Both the position numbers and the translations under genes were made by a program. Of a stretch of DNA of 22,428 nt, positions 1 to 5,572 are shown piece by piece (the stretch's first letter is position 1; each line of letters starts with the position of its first letter). Under the pieces are notes generated by a model that saw nothing but the letters and a program-made list of their open reading frames with translations, had not been told where the DNA came from and searched no databases. Where the stretch lies: NCBI GenBank assembly GCA_002385485.1, contig DGDP01000038.1, positions 1-22,428 of the forward strand, read 5' to 3'. Source of the DNA: Acetomicrobium sp. UBA3949 (lineage in GTDB: Bacteria; Synergistota; Synergistia; Synergistales; Acetomicrobiaceae).

Positions 1-23
1 TTCTCCTGCCTCAGCCTTAGATA

Positions 24-63
24 TATTACATACAGAGGGGATGAACCCCCTGTGTATGTAATA
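24..63. other. Long imperfect hairpin upstream of the YjbQ-family gene
   Basis: Positions 24-40 pair with 47-63 (17 positions with one G-G mismatch at 35/52), closing a six-base loop. The outer part is the repeat ATTACATACA/TGTATGTAAT and the inner part AGGGG/CCCCT. No T-run follows on either strand, so it is not a textbook intrinsic terminator. It may be a terminator for the gene left of the window or a 5' leader structure of the gene starting at 98. The structure is seen directly; the role is inferred. Confidence 0.5.
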
Positions 64-97
64 GGTATAACATAATTCATAGTAGGAGGTGTTTTAG

Positions 98-490
98 GTG
101 TTTGTAAGCCATACTTTGCGCACTAAGGCTTGCGAGGAGCTGATAGACATTACGCGTACGGTGGAAGAGGACGTAAGCTTTTCAGGCATAAAGGAGGGCT
201 TATGTGTGGTTTACGTCCCTCACACCACTGCGGCGGTTACGATAAACGAAGACGCTGATCCAAGCGTCAGGGAGGACATCTTGAGACAGCTTAAGAACCT
301 GGCTCCTCGTAAGGGAGAGTATTCGCACCTCGAAGGCAACTCCGACGCCCACATAAAATCAAGCCTGCTTGGAGCATCGCAAACCATACCAGTTCACGAA
401 GGCCGCCTCGTGCTCGGCACCTGGCAGGGCGTATTTTTCTGCGAATTCGACGGTCCGAGGGACAGGCGCTTTTATGTGACCCTAACTTGA
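98..490 (+). CDS. yjbQ: YjbQ/UPF0047 family protein
   Basis: A 130-residue cytosolic protein, the usual length for the YjbQ (UPF0047) family. Family hallmarks are visible: an HTTAAVTINEDADP block at 42-55, an HLEGNSDAHIKSSLLG block at 77-92 and a GRLVLGTWQGVFFCEFDGPR block at 102-121. The histidines in the first two blocks are the conserved polar residues of the family. Some members complement thiamine-phosphate synthase mutants, but the physiological role is unsettled, so no reaction is assigned. The GTG start at 98 is chosen because AGGAGGT lies at 84-90. The gene stands alone; the next gene has its own likely promoter. Confidence 0.9.
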   Translation: MFVSHTLRTKACEELIDITRTVEEDVSFSGIKEGLCVVYVPHTTAAVTINEDADPSVREDILRQLKNLAPRKGEYSHLEGNSDAHIKSSLLGASQTIPVHEGRLVLGTWQGVFFCEFDGPRDRRFYVTLT

Positions 491-499
491 GATAGCTTG

Positions 500-529
500 T
501 TGACCTGGGGGGCTATAAATTCTTACAAT
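500..529 (+). promoter_or_regulatory. Candidate sigma70-type promoter for the LIV cassette
   Basis: TTGACC at 500-505 and TACAAT at 524-529 are separated by 18 bases, in the 99-base gap before the binding-protein gene. This is the best promoter match in the gap. Transcription would begin near 536, leaving a leader of about 55 bases. It is a pattern match only. Confidence 0.45.
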
Positions 530-589
530 AGTAAAAGGATTCCCTATTCCGATTCATCATGAAATGATCAAGAATACGGGGGTGATTGC

Positions 590-1741
590 GTGAGGAGGAT
601 TATAGCGGGTTTGGTTATGGCTGCATTGATATTCGGTGCCTCTGCGGCGATGGCTCAGGATACCATCAAGATAGGTTATCTGGCCGCGCTCACGGGCGAT
701 TGGGCCGCTTACGGGCAGACGGAGCTGAAATCGGCCCAATTGGCGGCAGAGGAGATCAATGCCCAGGGAGGTGTGTTGGGAAAGAAGCTCGAGATAGTGC
801 CCTACGACTTCAGGACCAGGGCAGAGGATGCCGTGAACGCCGTGCGCAGGATGATAGAGCAGGATAAGGTGCTCGCCATAATAGGGGCCAACGGAAGCGG
901 CATCAACATCGCCACGGCTCCGGTGGTAAACCGAGCAGGGGTGTCTCAGATCGGCACCGTTTCGACCAACCCCCTGGTGACGGTGGATAACAACGGCAAG
1001 GTGCGTCCCTATTCCTTCAGGATATGCTTCACCGACCCATATCAGGGGACAGTGTTGGCCTATCTTGCGGCCAAGGAGATGGGCAAGGAAAAGGCAGCCA
1101 TACTCTACGACGTGGGCAACGAATACTCTCAGGGCCTTCGCGAGTTCTTCATGAAGTACTTCAAGGATTATGGCGGCCAGACCGTCAGCGATCAGGGATT
1201 CCGCGGCGGCGTTGATGTCGATTTCAGGGCACAGCTAACGGAGATCAGGAACTCCGGAGCCGACGTCTTGGTGCTTCCCAACATGGGCAAGGAGATGGCG
1301 CTAATAATCAAGCAGGCAAGGGAATTGGGCATGAAGGACCTGTTGATCATAGGCGGCGACGGGTATGCCGAGTTCATGTGGGATATAGCCGGCGATGCCA
1401 TGGAGGGCACCTACTGGGTTAACCACGTGGCCCCCGAGGACCCCGCCATGCAGCCCTTCTTTGAGGCCTACAAGAAGAAGTACAACGACGAATGCAAGGA
1501 GTTCGTAAACGGCGTGCTGGCCTACGACTCCGTTTACTGGCTGGCCGACGCCATAAAGAGGGCGGGCAAGGCCGACAGCAAGGCCATCAGGGACGCCCTT
1601 GAAAACACCACTAACCTTCAGCTCCATCACGCTGTGCTAACCATCGACCCGACGGACCACAACCCAAAGGACAAGGACGCCGTCATACTCGTTTGCAAGG
1701 ACGGCAAAGCCAGGTTCTTCAAGAAGATCAGGCCGCAATAA
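590..1741 (+). CDS. LIV-type ABC transporter substrate-binding protein
   Basis: A 383-residue periplasmic binding protein of the LivJ/LivK type that captures branched-chain or other amino acids for the permeases encoded next. A Sec signal peptide is visible: basic MRRII, a hydrophobic stretch at 6-20 and an AMA cleavage site after residue 22. The mature start, DTIKIGYLAALTGDWAAYG, and the AQLAAEEINAQGGVLGKK segment are typical of type-I periplasmic binding folds. The GTG start at 590 is supported by GGGGGTG at 578-584. It leads livH and livM, with a hairpin-T-run between, which would allow higher expression of the binding protein than of the membrane subunits. The actual ligand cannot be read from the sequence. 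Because the downstream ATPase gene is broken, it may need ATPases encoded elsewhere. Confidence 0.93.
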   Translation: MRRIIAGLVMAALIFGASAAMAQDTIKIGYLAALTGDWAAYGQTELKSAQLAAEEINAQGGVLGKKLEIVPYDFRTRAEDAVNAVRRMIEQDKVLAIIGANGSGINIATAPVVNRAGVSQIGTVSTNPLVTVDNNGKVRPYSFRICFTDPYQGTVLAYLAAKEMGKEKAAILYDVGNEYSQGLREFFMKYFKDYGGQTVSDQGFRGGVDVDFRAQLTEIRNSGADVLVLPNMGKEMALIIKQARELGMKDLLIIGGDGYAEFMWDIAGDAMEGTYWVNHVAPEDPAMQPFFEAYKKKYNDECKEFVNGVLAYDSVYWLADAIKRAGKADSKAIRDALENTTNLQLHHAVLTIDPTDHNPKDKDAVILVCKDGKARFFKKIRPQ

Positions 1742-1765
1742 TAAGATCGCTGTAATTGCCTTACC

Positions 1766-1800
1766 GGGGCGGGGTCAAATGCTCCTCGCCCCTCTTTTTA
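1766..1800 (+). terminator. Intrinsic terminator/attenuator between binding protein and permease genes
   Basis: GGGGCGGGG at 1766-1774 pairs with CCTCGCCCC at 1784-1792 (nine pairs, one G-T), followed by TCTTTTTA. It lies 25 bases after the binding-protein stop and 34 bases before the livH ribosome binding site's TTG start. Partial read-through would tune the binding protein to permease ratio, a common arrangement for this transporter class. Confidence 0.75.
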
Positions 1801-1826
1801 AAAAGACTGAGACGAGGTGAAGGCCT

Positions 1827-2708
1827 TTGGGAACGCTGGCCCAACAGCTCATTAACGGAATATCTCTGGGTTCCGTATATGCACTGATAGCCGTGGGGTA
1901 CTCTCTGGTATACTCCATACTCCTTTTTTCTAACTTTGCCCACGGCGGTTTTTTGGTCATCGGCGGCTACATATGCTATTACACCTTGACGGTTCTGGGA
2001 AACAACATCTGGGTGGCAGGCGGCCTTTCCCTGCTCGGCGCAGGCATAGCGGCCGTCCTGACCGAACGGATAGCCTACAAGCCCATACGGGAGCGCACCA
2101 ATATCACCCTCTATCTTCTCATAGCGTCGCTTGGCATGAGCATAGTGATTGAAAACATATTCGTCATAGTCGCAGGCGGGCGCTTCAGGGCCCTTCCGCC
2201 TGTCATACCCACCAACCCCGTGCACCTCTTTGGGCTAACCACCACTAGCGCCTTCGATCTGCTTTCCTTGGTCGTGGCCTTCGTATTCTTGACGGGGCTT
2301 CAGCTTTTCATAGTAAAGAGCAAATGGGGGCTTGCCATAAGGGCAGCGGCCTTTGACCTTAAAACGGCAGGCCTCATGGGAATAAACGTGAACCTGCTCA
2401 TATCCATCGTGTTTTTCGTGGCGGGAATGCTGGCGGCTGTGGGCGGCATATTTTTGTCCGTACGCTACACCCTCTATCCGCAGCTCGGCGGCATCACCAT
2501 AAAGGCCTTCGTGGCCGCCGTAGTGGGGGGCCTTGGGTCTCTTCCCGGGGCGGTCGTTGGAAGCCTGATTCTCGGGCTTGCCGAGATGCTGACGGCAGGG
2601 TTCATATCAAGCCAGCTTCGAGACCTGGTCGTCTTTTCCCTTTTGGTGATAACGCTTCTGGTAAAGCCTACAGGGCTTTTCGGCAAAAAGCCCACGGAAA
2701 AGGTCTGA
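1827..2708 (+). CDS. livH: LIV-type ABC transporter permease LivH
   Basis: A 293-residue integral membrane permease of the branched-chain amino-acid ABC family. The N-terminus, with GISLGSVYALIAVGYSLVY then FSNFAHGGFLVIGGY, is diagnostic for LivH. The EAA-like cytoplasmic loop (RAAAFDLKTAGLMGINV) is present, as is the C-terminal AFVAAVVGGLGSLPGAVVG segment. About eight hydrophobic segments span the protein, and length is normal. The TTG start at 1827 is chosen because GAGGTGA sits at 1814-1820. It is followed 13 bases later by livM and should pair with it as the heterodimeric channel. It appears intact even though the ATPase partner gene downstream is truncated. Confidence 0.93.
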   Translation: MGTLAQQLINGISLGSVYALIAVGYSLVYSILLFSNFAHGGFLVIGGYICYYTLTVLGNNIWVAGGLSLLGAGIAAVLTERIAYKPIRERTNITLYLLIASLGMSIVIENIFVIVAGGRFRALPPVIPTNPVHLFGLTTTSAFDLLSLVVAFVFLTGLQLFIVKSKWGLAIRAAAFDLKTAGLMGINVNLLISIVFFVAGMLAAVGGIFLSVRYTLYPQLGGITIKAFVAAVVGGLGSLPGAVVGSLILGLAEMLTAGFISSQLRDLVVFSLLVITLLVKPTGLFGKKPTEKV

Positions 2709-2721
2709 GGAGGATGGATGT

Positions 2722-3555
2722 ATGGGCTACTTTGGCGGAATAATCATCCTTCTGTGCATAAATTCCATAGCGGTCATGGGCGTATCGCTGCTCACTGGCT
2801 TTACGGGCATATTTAGCCTGGGACATGCTGCCTACATGGCCCTCGGTGCTTACACGGCAGGCATACTGACCGTCGAGCACGGCGTCCACTGGTTTTTGGC
2901 GATACTTGCGGGGGGTCTGCTTGCCATGGTCGTGGCCTACCTCATAGGCATACCGACCTTGAAGCTGATGGGCGACTACTACGCCATAGCCTCCATTGGC
3001 TTGGTCGAATCCATCAGGCTTATCCTGGAAAACTGGCAATCGGTGACTCGCGGTGCCAGAGGTTACCCCGGCATTGAGGGTTTCACCACCCTGCCTGTGG
3101 CGGTGGCCTTCTTTTTGGTGATGGCCATCGTCATGGTAAACCTGATAAACAGCCGTTACGGCAGGGCCTTCAAGGCCTGCCGCGACGATTACCTGGCCGC
3201 CTCCCTTCTGGGGTACAATACTGCCCGCTACAGGGTCTTGAGCCTGGCCGTTTCCGGGTTTTACTGCGGAGTTGCCGGGGCGCTTCTTGCCGGATTTATG
3301 TCCTTTATCCAGCCCGTGATGTTCGACATGATGAAGTCGACGGAGCTTACGTCCATGGTTGTCTTCGGAGGGTTGGGCTCCTTGAGCGGCACGCTTTTGG
3401 CTTCCGTCATAATTACGCTAGTCACCGAGCTCTTTCGCCCCATATCGCAGTACCGTATGCTCATCTACGGCGGGGTGCTCGTGGCCATCATGGTGTTGAG
3501 GCCCGAGGGTATCATGGGATCCAAAGAGCTGTGGAACCTGCGGAGAAAGAGGTGA
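2722..3555 (+). CDS. livM: LIV-type ABC transporter permease LivM
   Basis: A 277-residue membrane permease, the LivM partner of LivH. Visible signatures are GVSLLTGFTGIFSLGHAAY near the start, a loop with FKACRDDYLAASLLGYN that matches the EAA-loop region contacting the ATPase, and VVFGGLGSLSGTLLA near the C-terminus. It is shorter than many LivM proteins (usually 300 or more residues), mainly at the N-terminus, but looks complete. The ATG start at 2722 follows GAGGAGG at 2707-2713. Its stop at 3553-3555 lies five bases before the GTG of the ATPase gene, so the cassette is one transcription unit. Confidence 0.92.
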   Translation: MGYFGGIIILLCINSIAVMGVSLLTGFTGIFSLGHAAYMALGAYTAGILTVEHGVHWFLAILAGGLLAMVVAYLIGIPTLKLMGDYYAIASIGLVESIRLILENWQSVTRGARGYPGIEGFTTLPVAVAFFLVMAIVMVNLINSRYGRAFKACRDDYLAASLLGYNTARYRVLSLAVSGFYCGVAGALLAGFMSFIQPVMFDMMKSTELTSMVVFGGLGSLSGTLLASVIITLVTELFRPISQYRMLIYGGVLVAIMVLRPEGIMGSKELWNLRRKR

Positions 3556-3560
3556 CGTCG

Positions 3561-3806
3561 GTGGCTTTGCTTGAACTTTCAGACGTTAGCAAGCTCTTCG
3601 GAGGCGTTAAGGCCGTCGACCGTCTGTCGTTTGCCATTGAAAAGGGCGAGACCCTGGGGCTGATAGGGCCAAACGGAGCTGGAAAGACCACCGTATTCAA
3701 CCTGATCACGGGTCTTTATCCCCTGGACGGGGGAAGGATAACCTTCAAGGGCGAAGACATTTGGAAGGTGTACGGATTGGTCCTCATAATTTATATTAAA
3801 TTTTAA
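3561..3806 (+). pseudogene. livG: Truncated LivG-type ABC ATPase (N-terminal fragment)
   Basis: Only the first quarter of a LivG ATPase remains. From the GTG at 3561 (AGAGGTGA at 3548-3555) it reads a normal LivG start and Walker A (GPNGAGKTT, residues 36-44), then ITFKGEDIWK near residue 69. After about position 3770 the frame runs into 11 unrelated residues (YGLVLIIYIKF) and stops at 3806 in very AT-rich DNA. The Q-loop, ABC signature, Walker B and switch histidine are all missing, so it cannot hydrolyse ATP. LivG is normally about 250 residues and is normally followed by LivF, which is also absent. A start at 3531 is open but lies inside livM and lacks a better ribosome binding site. A deletion or an assembly join at about 3770 is the likely cause. 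Confidence 0.88.
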
Positions 3807-3841
3807 ATTAAATTAATTTGAATAATATAGGAAGAAATCTA

Positions 3842-4900
3842 TTACATCCACTTTTTTCTTTTAAAATACACCACCATCCCTATGCCGATGACCAATATCA
3901 CGATTAGCACCATGGGATAACCGTATCTCCATTCCAGCTCCGGCATGTATTTGAAGTTCATGCCGTAAATGCCCGCAATCAGTGTCAAGGGGATGAATAT
4001 CGTGGCTATTATGGTCAAAACCTTCATGATCTCGTTAGTTTTATTGCTTATGCTCGAAAGATATATGTCAAGCAAACTGCTTGCCATATCCCGAAACATT
4101 TCAACGGTGTCTATTGCCTGAATGGTATGGTCGTATACATCTCTAAAGTATATGAGTGCTTCAGTGATTAAATGTGAATCTCCCTTCGACAGCTGGCTTA
4201 AAACCTCCCTCAAGGGCCATGCAGACCTTCTCATGTTAATTAAATTACTTTTAAACTTGTGTATTGCCTGTACGGTATCTTGGGAGGGGTTTGTGATCAC
4301 TTCGCTTTCCAGGCCTTCAATCTCTTCTCCCAGCTTTTCGAGGATTATATAGTAGTGATCGACAATGATATCGATTAAGGCATGGAGGAGGTAATCGGCG
4401 CCCCTCTTTCTGATCGCTCCCTTGTCGTTTTCTATCCTTTCGCGTATAGGGTCAAAGATGTCCAGTTTTCTTTCCCGAAAGGTAAAGACAAAGCTGTCTC
4501 CCAACACCATGCTGACCTGTTCGCTTTCGATCTCGTGCGATTTGTCGTCGTAGGTCAACATCTTGAGGACAATGAAGATGTAATCTTCGAAGTATTCTAT
4601 TTTGGATCGCTGATGAATATTGAGGATATCCTCTAACACAAGGGGATGCAGGTTGTAAATTTTGCCGATCTTTTCTATGGCATCTACCCTGTGCAGCCCC
4701 ACAACATCTATCCATGTGACGGTAGAAGGATCTTTAAATGATGCACACTCGTCTATATCCTTGACCTTTATTTTTCTGTATCCGCTGGCATTGTAGTCTA
4801 TCGCAGTTATTTCGAACTCTTCCCTTTTGTCGCCAGTATATATGAGCGTTCCCGGTGGAACTCCGACCTTTTTACCGATCTCCTTTTTGGATCTTTTCAC
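3842..4900 (-). CDS. corA: CorA-type magnesium/cobalt channel
   Basis: A 352-residue CorA family channel that imports Mg2+ or Co2+ as a membrane pentamer. The C-terminus carries two hydrophobic helices (starting ILTIIATIFIPLTLIAGIYG and PMVLIVILVIGIGMVVYF) with the invariant GMN selectivity motif in YGMNF between them, and ends in the basic tail KRKKWM. The large N-terminal cytoplasmic domain and long helical stalk precede them. The length is close to the Thermotoga CorA (about 351 as I recall). The longest reading frame begins at 4936, but GTG at 4898-4900 is preferred because GGAGGT lies six bases upstream. It lies opposite to its neighbours and by eye has lower GC than the liv genes. Both flanking genes are broken, so this block may have been brought in by rearrangement. 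Confidence 0.93.
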   Translation of the reverse strand: MKRSKKEIGKKVGVPPGTLIYTGDKREEFEITAIDYNASGYRKIKVKDIDECASFKDPSTVTWIDVVGLHRVDAIEKIGKIYNLHPLVLEDILNIHQRSKIEYFEDYIFIVLKMLTYDDKSHEIESEQVSMVLGDSFVFTFRERKLDIFDPIRERIENDKGAIRKRGADYLLHALIDIIVDHYYIILEKLGEEIEGLESEVITNPSQDTVQAIHKFKSNLINMRRSAWPLREVLSQLSKGDSHLITEALIYFRDVYDHTIQAIDTVEMFRDMASSLLDIYLSSISNKTNEIMKVLTIIATIFIPLTLIAGIYGMNFKYMPELEWRYGYPMVLIVILVIGIGMVVYFKRKKWM

Positions 4901-5043
4901 ATCGATACCTCCGTTCGTCACAATAAAATGATGCAATATATAAATTCATCATACTGCCATGCTAAGGCAAGAGCTGGTGATGTGGTTATCGGCAAATACT
5001 CTACACCCTTTATTTTAACCGACAATGAACCTGTAATTTTATA

Positions 5044-5463
5044 TTGACACAAGAAGAAAAGATGGGAATATCCAGATCGGTGTGTGGTTTTACCCTGCCT
5101 TTGGGATCTCAGATAAATCTTGACGGGGAAGCTTACTACCAAGTGCTTTCCATATTTTTCGTGGCCAATGCGATGGGAATTCATTTTACATTGGCGCAGC
5201 AAGTATTGCTTGCTATAGTAGTAACTATTGGTACAACAGGTACGGCATGGATTGCAGGATCAGGCCCCATAATGTTGTTGGCGGCGATGAATATGTTGGG
5301 AATTAATCCTGAGCCGGGTACGGTAGCTGCAGCAGCTTTTGCCCTAGTTCTTGGGATAGACGTGATTCTAGACATGGACAGGACCTGCATAAGCGTCACA
5401 GGCGACCTTGCTGGAACCACAATAGTCGCCAAAAGCGAAGGTTTGATCGATTTGGAAAGATAG
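5044..5463 (+). pseudogene. N-terminally truncated sodium:dicarboxylate/amino-acid symporter
   Basis: The frame encodes about 139 residues matching the C-terminal third of the SDF/DAACS family (GltP/GltPh type). It contains the HP-loop segment FTLPLGSQINLDGEAYY (family: LPLGATINMDGTA), a substrate-loop region GTAWIAGSGPIMLL and the transmembrane-8 block LGIDVILDMDRTCISVTGDLAGT with the conserved D..R..VN-type pattern. Family members are about 400-430 residues; some 260 N-terminal residues including all scaffold helices are missing. A TGA stop in frame at 5026 closes the frame upstream, no convincing ribosome binding site precedes the TTG at 5044, and the 4937-5043 gap shows no remnant I can recognise. 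It is therefore called a remnant. It might once have supplied substrate for the adjacent imino-acid island. Confidence 0.85.
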
Positions 5464-5489
5464 AAGTAGGGGTTAAGTGGGGCGTATAA

Positions 5490-5514
5490 TATAATCAAAT
5501 TAGAAATGATTATA
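5490..5514. promoter_or_regulatory. AT-rich inverted repeat in the promoter region of the glycyl radical enzyme
   Basis: TATAATCA at 5490-5497 is repeated in inverted orientation as TGATTATA at 5507-5514, spaced by nine bases. TATAAT-like hexamers lie at 5485-5490 and 5532-5537 in the same gap. The repeat is about 60 bases before the gene start, a suitable place for a dimeric repressor or activator. No named regulator consensus was matched. Confidence 0.35.
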
Positions 5515-5572
5515 AAATTTACAGATTACTATATAATTAGTTCATTTTATAGATAATCAGGAGGCATGTAAA

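Noticed and set aside
1761..2225. 154-codon minus-strand open frame opposite livH
   Set aside because: It overlaps a clear LivH membrane protein and has low-complexity composition with no recognisable motif; a shadow of GC-rich codon use.
3531..3560. Upstream ATG start for the livG fragment at 3531
   Set aside because: It lies inside livM; GTG 3561 has AGAGGTGA at proper spacing and begins the conserved LivG N-terminus.
3786..3841. AT-rich stretch at the livG break considered as an IS end, att site or CRISPR leader
   Set aside because: It is only AT-rich low-complexity sequence; no terminal inverted repeat, direct repeat pair, tRNA fragment or spacer-repeat pattern is visible.
4898..4936. 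Longer corA start at 4936 adding 12 residues
   Set aside because: The GTG at 4898-4900 has GGAGGT at ideal spacing, and the resulting length matches the family better.
4937..5043. Gap before the symporter fragment examined for residual N-terminal symporter coding
   Set aside because: No frame gave recognisable SDF helices, and an in-frame TGA lies at 5026.
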